A DNA stretch of 64,000 nucleotides from JANOGU01 sp964602115 (GTDB lineage Bacteria > Pseudomonadota > Alphaproteobacteria > Rhodobacterales > Rhodobacteraceae): the NCBI GenBank assembly GCA_964602115.1, contig CAZRQN010000001.1, positions 1 to 64,000 of the forward strand, read 5' to 3'. The notes beneath the pieces are model-generated. The model was not told the origin of the DNA and searched no databases. It saw only the letters and a list, made by a program, of their open reading frames with translations. The position numbers were made by a program, and so were the translations under genes. Positions 41,997-51,643 of the stretch are shown here, in pieces; position 1 is the first letter of the stretch, and the number at the start of each line of letters is the position of its first letter.

Positions 41997-43252
41997 GGGG
42001 CGCTGCCGCCAAGACGAACTCGCTGCGCGCCTATGCGGCGGTGACCGCAGCCTATTGGGCCTTCATGCTGTCGGACGGCGCGCTCAGGATGCTGGTGCTG
42101 CTGCATTTCAACGGCCTTGGCTTCACGCCGGTGCAACTGGCCTGGCTGTTCCTTCTTTACGAGCTTGCCGGGATCGCGACCAATCTGGCCGCCGGCTGGC
42201 TTGCCGCAAGGTTCGGGCTTGCCGCAACGCTCTACGCCGGGCTGTCGCTCCAGACTGGCGCGCTGCTGGCGCTGACCCGGCTTGATCCGTCATGGAGCAT
42301 GGCAACTTCGGTCGTCTTTGTCATGGCCGTGCAGGGTGTGTCTGGCGCGGCCAAGGACCTGGCCAAGATGTCCTCGAAGTCGGCGGTCAAGCTGCTTGCC
42401 CCTGCCGGGGAAGGCGGATTGTTCCGCTGGGTGGCGTGGCTCACGGGTTCGAAGAATGCGGTGAAGGGCCTGGGCTTCTTCCTGGGCGCGGCACTTCTTG
42501 CCCTCGCAGGTTTCGCAACGGCGCTTTGGGGAATGGCGCTGGGTCTGGCCGCGATCCTGCTCGCGTTGGTTCTGTTCCTGCCCTCCGGCCTGCCGGGGCG
42601 GATGAGAGCGGAAGACGAATGGTCGGGCTGGCGGTCGCGCGACACCCGCGTCAATCGCCTGTCTCTCGCCCGCATGTTCCTTTTCGGGGCGCGCGATGTC
42701 TGGTTCGTGGTCGGCATCCCGGTCTATTTCCAGGCGGTGCTGTCGGACGGCACGGCCGAGGGCCGGCGCGAGGCCTTCTTCCTCGTCGGCGGTTTCATGG
42801 CCTTGTGGATCATCGCCTATGGCGCAGTACAGGGGCTTGCCCCCCGCCTCCTCGGGGCGAAAGGGCAGGGCGAAGCCGAGACGAAGCGCAGTGCGGTGTT
42901 CTGGTCCGGCATGCTTGTGCCTGTGCCGCTGGTGCTTGCTGCGGCGGCCTGGGCGGCAGGCGGCGCCACGCCTTGGCTTACGGTCGCGCTTGTCGCAGGG
43001 CTTCTGGTCTTCGGTTTCGTCTTCGCGGTGAATTCCGCGCTCCATTCCTACCTGATCCTCGCCTTCGGCGCTGCGGAGCGGATCACCCGCGACGTAGGCT
43101 TCTACTACATGGCCAATGCCGCCGGCCGCCTGATCGGGACCCTGCTTTCCGGGGTGAGTTTCCAGTTTGGCGGCTTGCCGCTCTGCCTTGTCACGGCCGG
43201 GGTCATGGCCGGCGCGAGCTGGCTCGCCGCGCGCCGGCTGGAGGCCGGCTGA
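41993..43252 (+). CDS. arsJ: MFS efflux protein ArsJ
   Basis: 419 residues with about 12 hydrophobic segments. Strong match to ArsJ from memory: YWAFMLSDGALRMLVLLHF near the start, VQGVSGAAKDLAKMSSKSAV, RWVAWLTGSKNAVKGLGFFL and LFGARDVWFVVGIPVYF. Known ArsJ exports 1-arseno-3-phosphoglycerate made from arsenate by a dedicated GAPDH. No gapdh gene is visible in this window. The GTG start at 41993 overlaps the preceding stop; a later ATG would cut into the first helix. Confidence 0.9.
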   Translation: MRGAAAKTNSLRAYAAVTAAYWAFMLSDGALRMLVLLHFNGLGFTPVQLAWLFLLYELAGIATNLAAGWLAARFGLAATLYAGLSLQTGALLALTRLDPSWSMATSVVFVMAVQGVSGAAKDLAKMSSKSAVKLLAPAGEGGLFRWVAWLTGSKNAVKGLGFFLGAALLALAGFATALWGMALGLAAILLALVLFLPSGLPGRMRAEDEWSGWRSRDTRVNRLSLARMFLFGARDVWFVVGIPVYFQAVLSDGTAEGRREAFFLVGGFMALWIIAYGAVQGLAPRLLGAKGQGEAETKRSAVFWSGMLVPVPLVLAAAAWAAGGATPWLTVALVAGLLVFGFVFAVNSALHSYLILAFGAAERITRDVGFYYMANAAGRLIGTLLSGVSFQFGGLPLCLVTAGVMAGASWLAARRLEAG

Positions 43253-43343
43253 CGCCAGCCGTTCCGCGCGGGAGCGGGGCGCGCGGGTGCCGTCGCCCAT
43301 CCCCCCCTTGGCGTCGCGCGGAGGCCTTTCAGCGGGGTCTTGC

Positions 43344-45098
43344 CTATCGGTCGGCGCTTTGGGCGGCCGGGGCGGTGAGCAGGTCGAAAATCCGGTCGCG
43401 CTCGTCATGGACCAGCAATAGCGCGAGGTCTTCCGCCGCCAGCAGCCGCAGGATCGCTTCGACCCCGGCAAAGGGACTGGCAGCGAGGAGCACGCGCTCG
43501 GGAGGGAGTCCCCGATCGAGGCAGGCCTGCCGCAGAAGTCCGGAGACTTCCCCCGGCTGCCGTCCGCGCAGGTACTTGGGGTTCTCGGCCGCGACGACCG
43601 TGTCCGCGCCAAGCGCCAGCGCTCCCTCGGCGAGTGCGCGGATCTCGGCGTCGCTCCGGTCGCCCGCATGGCTGAGCAGGACGAAGCGGCGCCGCGCCGG
43701 TACCGCCGCCAGCGCCGAGGTGATCGCCGCGATCGAATGGGGGTTGTGCGCGAAATCGACGAAGACCCGCGCGCCGTTCACCGAGAACTCGTTTGCGCGC
43801 CCGGGGTTGTCCTTTGCGTCACTGCGGAACTCCGCCAGGGCCTGGCGGATCGCTTCATCCGGAATGCCGAGCGTCCGCGCGGCAAGCGCCGCCGCCAGCG
43901 CGTTCTCGATGTTGTAGCGCGCTGCCCCGCCCAGGCTCAGCGGGATGTCGGCCGCCGCGATTAGGTCTCTGACGGATCTTCCGTCCGAAAGGCGGATGGT
44001 TCCCGCTTCCAGCCAGCCGCAGGGCCGGCCGGCGGCCCGGGCCGCGCGGATTTCCTCCCGCGCCGGATCGAGGGCAAACCAGACCGGGGCCGGCGTCCGC
44101 CCGGGCGCCATCCGGCGCAGCATCTCGTCCTCGGCGTTCAGGATCAGTGCGCCGCCCGGCACGAGCCCGCGCCGCAGCGAAAGCTTGACCTCGGCCAGAT
44201 CCGGAACGGAATTGATCCCGTATTGCCCGAGATGATCGGCCGCGACATTGGTGACGACGGCGGCACGGGCATGGCCAACCGGAAGGCCGCGCCGCAGGAT
44301 CCCGCCCCGGGCGATCTCAAGGGCGGCGAATTCCAACCCGGGATGCCGCAGCAGGAGGCGCGCGCCGGCCGGCCCCGAATAGTCGCCCTGAGCGATGATC
44401 TGGTCCCCCACCCGGACGAAATCCGTCGAGGACAGGCCCGCGACCCTGCCTGCCGCCGTACCCATGGCCGCGATCAGGCGGGTGGTCGTGGTCTTGCCAT
44501 TGGTTCCGGTGACGAGCGCAAGGGGAATGTCATGCAGGGACGCAAGCTCGGACAGGTCCGGCAGGCCATCCGTCTCCCAGGTCCGGGCGCCCTTTCCATG
44601 GCCGAAGGTGATCGCGTCATCGTCAAGAACCCGGTCGATCCCGCGCGATTCCGCCGCTTCGGCTAGCCGGGGCAGGGCGGGGTTTGCCTCCAGCGCCGCG
44701 ACCCGGCGCAATTCCTCGATCATCCGGGCTTGGGGCCATGCCGGGTGGTCGAGCAATTTGCAGGCCGCGAGATGCCAGGCGCCCTCGACGACATAGGCGG
44801 CCGTCATCAACTGGTCGATGGGGGCGGGAAGGAACAGGCTGCCGCCACCGGCGAAGGGCCGCAGGACGAGCTCCGCCTTCCAGCCCAGACCGTCCAGCAG
44901 CAGGCGCGCCTGCTCCTGCCACAGGTCCAGCACCTGCCCGGCGTCGAAGCCGGGCGACAGGCCGTCGCCGACGGCGCCGGGAAGACCGGAGTAGAGATTG
45001 GGGCCGAGCAGCCTGCGGCAACCATCGAGCACCAGCGCCGGATCGTCCGGAACCGGGATTGTCAGCGCGTCGGCAAGCTCGCGATATCGGGCAGGCAT
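43344..45098 (-). CDS. Mur-ligase family protein, cyanophycin-synthetase-like without ATP-grasp
   Basis: 584 residues. P-loop GTNGKTTTT (198-206), the NVAADHLGQYGI motif, FVDFAHNPHSI of Mur ligases, and the C-domain. The N-terminal 190 residues lack any ATP-grasp motif, unlike CphA. It resembles the second cphA-like genes (CphA') found beside cphA in some proteobacteria. It follows cphA by 3 nt and should be co-expressed. Possible roles: adding arginine or another residue, or using beta-Asp-Arg dipeptide. Not established. Confidence 0.75.
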   Translation of the reverse strand: MPARYRELADALTIPVPDDPALVLDGCRRLLGPNLYSGLPGAVGDGLSPGFDAGQVLDLWQEQARLLLDGLGWKAELVLRPFAGGGSLFLPAPIDQLMTAAYVVEGAWHLAACKLLDHPAWPQARMIEELRRVAALEANPALPRLAEAAESRGIDRVLDDDAITFGHGKGARTWETDGLPDLSELASLHDIPLALVTGTNGKTTTTRLIAAMGTAAGRVAGLSSTDFVRVGDQIIAQGDYSGPAGARLLLRHPGLEFAALEIARGGILRRGLPVGHARAAVVTNVAADHLGQYGINSVPDLAEVKLSLRRGLVPGGALILNAEDEMLRRMAPGRTPAPVWFALDPAREEIRAARAAGRPCGWLEAGTIRLSDGRSVRDLIAAADIPLSLGGAARYNIENALAAALAARTLGIPDEAIRQALAEFRSDAKDNPGRANEFSVNGARVFVDFAHNPHSIAAITSALAAVPARRRFVLLSHAGDRSDAEIRALAEGALALGADTVVAAENPKYLRGRQPGEVSGLLRQACLDRGLPPERVLLAASPFAGVEAILRLLAAEDLALLLVHDERDRIFDLLTAPAAQSADR

Positions 45099-45101
45099 TG
45101 C

Positions 45102-47903
45102 TCAATCGGCTTCCTCGTTGCCCCCGCCCTTGGCCAGGCGCACCCCGCGCTCGTCCCGGATCAGCGTGTCGCCCCCGGCCAGAAGCTCCTCGAAGCCCAC
45201 CTTGCGTTCCGCCTTGACCGGCACCGGCGCCGCCGCCTCGCGTTCGGCCTTCTTGAAGTAGATGATCTGCTTCCATGAACGGGAGAGCTCATCGGCGAAG
45301 ACCACGAGCAGATCGCCCGGCCTTGCCGCCTCGAGCCCGCGCTCGATGGCGTCCACCTCGCTGGGCGCAAGGGTGATCCGGCTGTCCTCCACGCCTTCCG
45401 CCAGCAGCACCTTGCGCAGCATTTCCGGCACTTCCATCTCGCCCCGCCCGCGACGGTCATCGTCCGGCTTGAGGAAATAGTGGTCGAAATGCCCCGCCAG
45501 TTCCTTCGCCGCCGCGACGATGTCTTCGTCTCGGCGGTCGCCCGGCATGGCCGCGACGACCAGACGGCGGCCTTTCACTTCCAGCCGGCCGGCGAGTCCG
45601 GCCATGGCGGCGATGGCCGCCGGGTTGTGGCCGTAGTCGAGGATGACCTTGAAGGGATGCTCGTCGAAGACATTGGTACGGCCGGGGGCCTGGAAGAAGC
45701 TGGTGTCGAAGGTCCGCAGGCCATGACGGATGTTGTCGAGGTCGAGCCCGAAGGCAAAGGCCATGGCACAGGCGAACATGGCGTTCTGGACGTTGTAGAG
45801 CGCCTTGCCTTCCAGTGTCGCCGGGATCAGGTGCGACCACAGGACCGGCAGGTGCAGCCCCTTGGAATAGACGGTGATCATGTCGCCGTTCATGGCCTTT
45901 TCCAGGACCACGGCGCGTCCGCCGGCCCGGATATGCTCCTTCACCAGCGGATGGTCGGCGTTCATCGTGACATAGCAGATGTGGTTTGCGCGGCAGAAAT
46001 CGGCCATGCGCAGGCAGTGGAGGTCGTCGGCGTTCAGAACGACGGTGTCGGTGGCCGTCTCCACCACCACGCGCTTGACGACCGCCAGCTCCTCCAGCGT
46101 GTTGATCCCGCCGAGGCCCAGATGATCGGAGGTCACGTTCAGGCAGGCCGAGACGTCGCAGCGCTGGTAGCCGAGGCCGGAGCGGACGAGCCCGCCCCGT
46201 GCCGTCTCCATCACCGCGAAATCGACGGACGGATCGCGCAGCACCATCTGCGCCGAGGCCGGCCCGGTCATGTCGCCCTTCACGGTGAGTTTCCCATCGA
46301 CATAGACCCCGTCGGTGGAGGTCATGCCGACGATCTTGCCGGAGGACTTCATGATATGGGCCAGCATCCGGCTGGTCGTGGTCTTGCCGTTGGTGCCGGT
46401 GATCGCCCCGATCGGGATGCGCGACTGGGTGCCGGGCGGGAAGAGCATGTCCATCACCTTGCCCGAGACATCGCGCGGCTTGCCCTCCGAGGGGGCGACA
46501 TGCATGCGGAACCCGGGTGCGGCATTGACCTCGACGATGGCGCCGCCCACGTCCTTGTAGCTCTTGGTGATGTCGGGCGTGAGGAAATCCACCCCGCCGA
46601 CATCAAGGCCCACGGCCTTGATCGTGCGTTCGGCCATGTCCTTGTTGTCCGGGTGGCAGACGTCGGTCATGTCGATGGCGGTGCCGCCGGTGGACAGGTT
46701 CGCGGTCGAGCGCAGGTAGAAGACCTCCCCGGCCGGCAGGACCGAGGCCGCCGTGTGCCCCGCTGCCGCCATCAGCCGTTCCGCCTGGGCGTCAAGTTCC
46801 AGATTTGTCAGCACCTTCTCGTGTCCGATGCCGCGGCGCGGGTCCTGGTTGGTGATCGCCACAAGTTCGGCGATCGTATGCTTGCCGTCGCCCACGACGT
46901 GACCGGGCACCCGCTTGGCGACGGCGACAAGTTCGCCGTTCACCACCAGCATCCGGTGATCCATGCCGGTGACGAACTGCTCGACCAGAATCCCCCGGCT
47001 CTTCGACTGCGCCTTGGCCTCGCCGAAGGCCTGTTCGATCTGCCCGTCCTCCGTCAGGTTGATCGACACGCCCCGCCCGTGGTTGCCGTCCAGGGGCTTG
47101 ACCACCACCGGATAGCCGATGCGGCGCGCGGCACGGATCGCCTCGGCCGGCGAATAGACCAGCCGCTGCTGCGGCACCGGCAGGCCGAGGTCGCTCAGCA
47201 TGTTGTGGGTGTCTTCCTTGTCGCAGGAGATCTCCACTGCGATGTGCTTGGTCTGGCTGGTGATCGTGGCCTGGATGCGCTGCTGGAACTTGCCATGGCC
47301 GAACTGGACCAGCGAATTGTTGTTGAGCCGGATCCACGGGATATCGCGCTCCTCGGCCGCCTTCACCAGCGAACCGGTCGATGGACCGAACTCCCGGCGC
47401 TGGGCCGAAAGAACGAAGCTCTTCAGCTCGGCGGCGAAGTCGAACTCAGGGTCATACTCGTAGTCTGCGAGCGCCTTCACCTGGTCCGGCAGCAGGTGCA
47501 TCAGGAGACGGATCGCCAGCTTTCCGGCATCGAGCCCCACGTCGCGCTGGCGGTACTCATAGACGAGGTTGTACTGCCCCGGGACACCCGTTCCCCGTGT
47601 GCGGCCGAAGGACACGTCCGATCCGGCCACGCCCTGGATCTCCAGCGCCACATGTTCGGCGATGTGGCCCAGCCAGGTTCCCTCGCCCTCCCGCAGCCGG
47701 CGGATGAGCCCGCCCGGCTCGCGGTAGGAGCACCCATGTTCGCGCAGGCCGGGAAGGGCCTCCACCAGCGCCTCGATCCAGGTCTCGCCCAGCCGGGCGG
47801 AGGGCCATTCCTCCAGCACACCCAGATCGACGACATGACGGATGACCGGAAAGCCTGCCCAAACGTTCGGACCGACAAACACGTTGGTCGAGACGATCTT
47901 CAT
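45102..47903 (-). CDS. cphA: Cyanophycin synthetase
   Basis: 933 residues, normal for CphA. N-terminal domain, then ATP-grasp with GYPVVVKPLDGNHGRGVSI (263-281), then a Mur-ligase half with P-loop GTNGKTTT (503-510) and ILDYGHNPAAI. It makes multi-L-arginyl-poly-L-aspartate, a nitrogen and carbon store, by adding Asp (ATP-grasp) and then Arg (Mur half). GGAAGGAG precedes the ATG at 47903. With cphB upstream the cluster both makes and breaks down the polymer. Confidence 0.95.
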   Translation of the reverse strand: MKIVSTNVFVGPNVWAGFPVIRHVVDLGVLEEWPSARLGETWIEALVEALPGLREHGCSYREPGGLIRRLREGEGTWLGHIAEHVALEIQGVAGSDVSFGRTRGTGVPGQYNLVYEYRQRDVGLDAGKLAIRLLMHLLPDQVKALADYEYDPEFDFAAELKSFVLSAQRREFGPSTGSLVKAAEERDIPWIRLNNNSLVQFGHGKFQQRIQATITSQTKHIAVEISCDKEDTHNMLSDLGLPVPQQRLVYSPAEAIRAARRIGYPVVVKPLDGNHGRGVSINLTEDGQIEQAFGEAKAQSKSRGILVEQFVTGMDHRMLVVNGELVAVAKRVPGHVVGDGKHTIAELVAITNQDPRRGIGHEKVLTNLELDAQAERLMAAAGHTAASVLPAGEVFYLRSTANLSTGGTAIDMTDVCHPDNKDMAERTIKAVGLDVGGVDFLTPDITKSYKDVGGAIVEVNAAPGFRMHVAPSEGKPRDVSGKVMDMLFPPGTQSRIPIGAITGTNGKTTTSRMLAHIMKSSGKIVGMTSTDGVYVDGKLTVKGDMTGPASAQMVLRDPSVDFAVMETARGGLVRSGLGYQRCDVSACLNVTSDHLGLGGINTLEELAVVKRVVVETATDTVVLNADDLHCLRMADFCRANHICYVTMNADHPLVKEHIRAGGRAVVLEKAMNGDMITVYSKGLHLPVLWSHLIPATLEGKALYNVQNAMFACAMAFAFGLDLDNIRHGLRTFDTSFFQAPGRTNVFDEHPFKVILDYGHNPAAIAAMAGLAGRLEVKGRRLVVAAMPGDRRDEDIVAAAKELAGHFDHYFLKPDDDRRGRGEMEVPEMLRKVLLAEGVEDSRITLAPSEVDAIERGLEAARPGDLLVVFADELSRSWKQIIYFKKAEREAAAPVPVKAERKVGFEELLAGGDTLIRDERGVRLAKGGGNEEAD

Positions 47904-47931
47904 CGGCAATTCTCCTTCCAGTCGGGATGGA

Positions 47932-48804
47932 TCAGTGAGGTTTGGCCGCCGGATCCGGCAGGCTGCAGAAAGCGGCATGCTTGTCGGGGGGGAAGGCCTG
48001 GCGTCCGTTCAGGTCGTAGCGGCATCCTTCGCCCATGACATGGACCTTCAGCCCGAGAAGGGTCAGGGCCTGGCCTGGCCGGGCCTCCCACATGGAGGAA
48101 TGCGTAAGCTCGGAGGCATCGACCACGGTGACGGTCCCGGAGCCCACCACTTCGAGAACCCCGTCCGGACCGATGAAGGCGGCGGTGTCCTCGTCAATGC
48201 CGAGCCCGGTCAGGAACGGGTTGTAGGAGGAGGCCGACAGGAGCCGCCCAAGACGGTTCCTCTGGGTGAAATGCTGGTCGATGATGACCGCATTGGTGAG
48301 CCCCAGGCCCGGAGCGAGGCTGACCGCGCCTTCGACCGGCGAGGTGTCGCTGTCGCCCCCGGCGATCATGTGCTCGGACATGATGGACGCGCCGGCCGAA
48401 GTGCCGGCCACATGCGCCCCAGCAGCGTTGCGGCGCCGGATGCTTTGGGCGATCGCAGTCCCGCCCAGAATGGTCGAGAGACGGAGCTGGTTTCCGCCGG
48501 TGAGGAAGATCCCGGTCGCCCTGTCGAGCAGCGCCAGATAGCTGGGATTGTCGCAATCGGCCCTGCGGGTGATCGGCAGGATTTCAACCTGCGCGGCACC
48601 GAGGTCGCGGAAGATGCGGCGGTACTCATGTCCGGTCATTTCCATCTCGGAGGCCGTCGGGATGACGACAATCTCCGCACTGGTTCGCCCGGAAAGCTCG
48701 ACAAAGCGCCGGTGGATATGGCGCTCTTTCACGCGGTCCTCACCACCACCGATCGGGATGATGAAGCCGCGGGGCGAATTGGCATTCGGCTGGGCGGGGC
48801 ACAT
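47932..48804 (-). CDS. cphB: Cyanophycinase
   Basis: 290 residues, S51 peptidase family. The nucleophile is Ser136 in HVAGTSAGAS; GFIIPIGGGEDRV and FLTGGNQLRLST are the other family motifs. It cuts cyanophycin to beta-Asp-Arg dipeptides in the cytoplasm. There is no signal peptide, as expected for intracellular CphB. The first gene of the cph operon, with its promoter in the 681-nt gap upstream. Confidence 0.93.
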   Translation of the reverse strand: MCPAQPNANSPRGFIIPIGGGEDRVKERHIHRRFVELSGRTSAEIVVIPTASEMEMTGHEYRRIFRDLGAAQVEILPITRRADCDNPSYLALLDRATGIFLTGGNQLRLSTILGGTAIAQSIRRRNAAGAHVAGTSAGASIMSEHMIAGGDSDTSPVEGAVSLAPGLGLTNAVIIDQHFTQRNRLGRLLSASSYNPFLTGLGIDEDTAAFIGPDGVLEVVGSGTVTVVDASELTHSSMWEARPGQALTLLGLKVHVMGEGCRYDLNGRQAFPPDKHAAFCSLPDPAAKPH

Positions 48805-49485
48805 GGCGCGAGAATTCCTGGTGTGGCCGAGCGGCCGACTGCGTTACCCCCAAATTGCGGCCGCACCCCCGAAAGACGCTCCGCCCCCGACGTCCTGGCC
48901 AGAATGGCGGGGAACCCGTTTGCCCACAAGGGCGTTGAGCGCGCGCCCGGATTCTTTGACCCGTGCGCCGGCCCGTCAAGACGAGGGGAGCATCATCAAA
49001 CGGCCCGTGCGCCAGCCTCCCGCGCGGACCACCTCGCCCGCGCGACCGAAAGACGGGGTACCGCCCGGCCGGAAGCCGACGGCCGCCCGGAGGTGGGGTG
49101 GAGGTGCTGTCAGGCGAATGCGGACCAGTCTCCTTTCCCGCTGCCCCTGGCGGATGTCAGGCCCTCGGTTCGTCATCGGCGAGTGGCCGTCCTCTTGCAC
49201 CTGACATAGCCTGGAGGCTGGCATGAGAAAGCGTGACGACGCGGACATCGGCAGACCGCCACCTGCTGACCTCGAAACTCGGCAATGAAAACCGGACGAG
49301 AAAAGCCTCCGGAAGTCTGGGGGCAACGTGCCGCATGTCCTGCGGTGGGCCCGCGCTCCGCCGAAGCTTGCCCCGGCGCCGGCAGGAGCGGTTTCGCCGT
49401 GCGCAGCCCCGTTTTCCCGCAGGCGACATCAGTGTTGAGGGTCGGCCTGTCCGGCCTTGCATGGATCCGGCTTTTCATGACGCGC
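48805..49485. other. 681-nt gap without a convincing gene
   Basis: Between cphB (start, -) and the histidine kinase (end, -). It should contain the cph promoter and the 3' end of the RND operon message. Short open frames on both strands look like chance in GC-rich DNA. A stretch at 48821-48840 reads like a tRNA D-arm but has no matching T-arm. The GGCC-GAGC-GGCC inverted repeat near 48822 is the only structure I note. Confidence 0.5.
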
Positions 49486-50862
49486 TCATAAAAGTCGGTT
49501 GGACCCTTGATCAGGCGGCGCGTCGGGTAAGTTGGGCCCGCGACGCGGAGCCTCTTCAGTGGCCGGAAGGATAATCGCGACAACCAGGCCCTTGGGCGTG
49601 CGGGGCATCAGCTCCATCGTTCCGCCATGGCGGCGAACGACGTCTTGGGCAATAGAGAGACCGAGGCCAAAGCCGCTGCGCGAGGCGGGCACGCGTGAAG
49701 GATCTCCCTTGACGAAGGGCTCCAGCATCTTCTTGCGCAGATCGGCCGGGATTCCGGGGCCGTTGTCGGTCACCTCGATCCGTACCCCGCCGCCGGGCTG
49801 AGGCGAAAGATCGATGCCGATCCTATCGCCATGCTTGGCGGCATTGTCCACGAGGTTCGAGACCGCGCGCGCAAGGGCCTTCGACCGGCAGGTGAAGGTA
49901 AGGCGGTCCGGGCCGGAATACGAGACACTGGCGCCGATGTCGGTGAAGTCGGAGCAGATTGTGCGCAATAGGCTGGGAAGGTCGATCTTTCGGGTCTTCT
50001 CGGTCTCGCTGTCGCTGCGCAGGTAGTTCAGCGTCTCGTCGATCATCTCGTTGATCGAGGTGATGTCGTGCATCAGGGGCGCTGCAGTCTCAGGCGCGAC
50101 GGAGCGCTCGACCCGAAGTTTCAGCCGCGTCAGCGGTGTGCGCAGGTCGTGGCTGACGGCGCGCAGCATGGCGGTTCGTTCCTTCAGCATGCTGTCGATT
50201 CGCGACCGCATCTCGTTCAGCCGCCCGGCAAGCTGGCGGATTTCCCTTGGGCCCGTTTCATCGAAGATCGTGCCTGCCGGATCGGTGGAGTTCTGCGCTT
50301 GGGCGGCGGCGGCGATCCTGGTCAGCGGCTTGGAAATCAACTGCGCCGCGTAGATCGAAAGAAGGGCGACAGGAAGGACGATGATCACGACTGACAGGAT
50401 GATGTTGACGACATCGTCGTTCAGCCACGGGCTGGGTACTAGTAGGGGTGCAAAGGCCAAGAGCCCGCCCTTGACCTCGACTGCGATCAGGCGACGGCCG
50501 TCCTCGCCCGCGATCGGCCAGGCGTTGCGGCCGTGCACCGTGGTGAGGGCGGCCAGCATCCGTTCCTGGAAAAGCGACCAGTCCTGCATCTGTTCGAAAA
50601 ACGGGCTGATCCGCTGCACCTCAAGCCCCGATTTGCGCGTTGCCGCAAGCAGGGCCTCAGCGAATTCGGGGGTTTCCGCATGGTCGATCTGATCCGCGAC
50701 CATGGCCATCCGGGCGGCGGTGATCTCGGCCTGGGTCAGCTCGGTCTCTTCCGGAAGGGGCGGTTCGGTCATCACGCCAAGGACGCCCACCAAGAAGATC
50801 GGCAGCACGGCCAGCGTCACGATCTGCCAGCGAAGCGAGCCTTCCTTGAACCGGCGCCACAT
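49486..50862 (-). CDS. Sensor histidine kinase (EnvZ-like)
   Basis: 458 residues: transmembrane helices at about 13-31 and 152-171 bounding a periplasmic sensor of about 120 residues, then HAMP (about 172-228), phospho-acceptor His238 in AVSHDLRTPLTRL, N-box NLVDNAAKHGD, G1 DNGPGIP and G2 GFGLGLSIAQD. The ATG shares a base with the regulator's TGA. Probably senses an envelope or drug stress and phosphorylates the adjacent regulator, which acts on the pump genes of the same operon. Confidence 0.93.
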   Translation of the reverse strand: MWRRFKEGSLRWQIVTLAVLPIFLVGVLGVMTEPPLPEETELTQAEITAARMAMVADQIDHAETPEFAEALLAATRKSGLEVQRISPFFEQMQDWSLFQERMLAALTTVHGRNAWPIAGEDGRRLIAVEVKGGLLAFAPLLVPSPWLNDDVVNIILSVVIIVLPVALLSIYAAQLISKPLTRIAAAAQAQNSTDPAGTIFDETGPREIRQLAGRLNEMRSRIDSMLKERTAMLRAVSHDLRTPLTRLKLRVERSVAPETAAPLMHDITSINEMIDETLNYLRSDSETEKTRKIDLPSLLRTICSDFTDIGASVSYSGPDRLTFTCRSKALARAVSNLVDNAAKHGDRIGIDLSPQPGGGVRIEVTDNGPGIPADLRKKMLEPFVKGDPSRVPASRSGFGLGLSIAQDVVRRHGGTMELMPRTPKGLVVAIILPATEEAPRRGPNLPDAPPDQGSNRLL

Positions 50863-51587
50863 CAGAGAACCTCGACATGCGGGGTGAAGATGTAACCGCC
50901 CATGCGGACGGTCTTGATCATGACAGGATCGCGGTGGTTCGGTTCGATCTTCTGGCGGACGCGGCTGATGTGCACATCGATGCTGCGTTCTTCCGGGCCG
51001 GCCATGCCGACATGCGTCAGGGCCAGAAGCTCGGCCCGCGACAGGATCTGGCGGGGATGGCGGCAGAAGGCGAGGAGCACGTCGAATTCGGCGGAAGTCA
51101 GCGAGACCTCGGTGCCGTCAGGGGCAAGAAGCTGCCGCGACAGGCCGTCGATCTGCCAGCCGTCGAAGCTCAGCACCTGAGTCTTGCCGGCAAGCCGTTC
51201 ACCATATGAGGCGCGGCGCAGCAGCGCCTTCACGCGGGCCACCAACTCGCGCGAGTTGAAAGGCTTGGTGACATAGTCGTCGGCCCCGATCTCAAGGCCG
51301 ACGATGCGGTCGATATCCTCGCCAAGCGAGGTGACGAGGATGATCGGGGTCGTGGACTGGGCGCGCAGGCGGCGGCAGATCGACAGGCCGTCTTCGCCAG
51401 GAAGCATGACATCCAGAAGGACCAGGTCGAAGCTGGCTTCCTTGAGGTGCCGGTCCATTTCGACGCCCGATGCGGCGATGGTCGTCGAGAAGAACTGGTC
51501 CCGCAGGAGCGCCGCGAGCATCTCCGCAATTTCGGCGTCGTCTTCGACCAGTAGAATCCTGGCGGTCGGTTCCGGGGCTGGCGACAT
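50862..51587 (-). CDS. OmpR-family response regulator
   Basis: 241 residues. Receiver with acidic EDD (15-17), phospho-acceptor Asp59 in LVLLDVMLPGEDG and the late Lys in DYVTKPFNSRE. The C-terminal winged helix carries EVSLTSAEFDVLLAFCRHP and RSIDVHISRVRQKI. Start at 51587 is favoured by homology; ATG 51623 is also in frame and neither has a clear ribosome site. Probable target: the direct repeat at 56944-56961 upstream of mipA. Confidence 0.92.
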   Translation of the reverse strand: MSPAPEPTARILLVEDDAEIAEMLAALLRDQFFSTTIAASGVEMDRHLKEASFDLVLLDVMLPGEDGLSICRRLRAQSTTPIILVTSLGEDIDRIVGLEIGADDYVTKPFNSRELVARVKALLRRASYGERLAGKTQVLSFDGWQIDGLSRQLLAPDGTEVSLTSAEFDVLLAFCRHPRQILSRAELLALTHVGMAGPEERSIDVHISRVRQKIEPNHRDPVMIKTVRMGGYIFTPHVEVL

Positions 51588-51643
51588 GTCGGTTCTGCTT
51601 TCGAAGTGACCGGACGGGATCATGACAGGGCTTTCCGGTCTTC

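Noticed and set aside
45480..48038. An 852-codon plus-strand open frame across cphA
   Set aside because: Antisense to the well-supported cyanophycin synthetase, with low-complexity His/Asp/Arg-rich sequence typical of shadow frames.
48815..48860. A string like a tRNA-Ser D-arm (TGGCCGAGCGGCCGA)
   Set aside because: No acceptor pairing, anticodon stem or TTCGAAT T-loop follows at the right distances, so it is only a chance likeness or a very degraded remnant.
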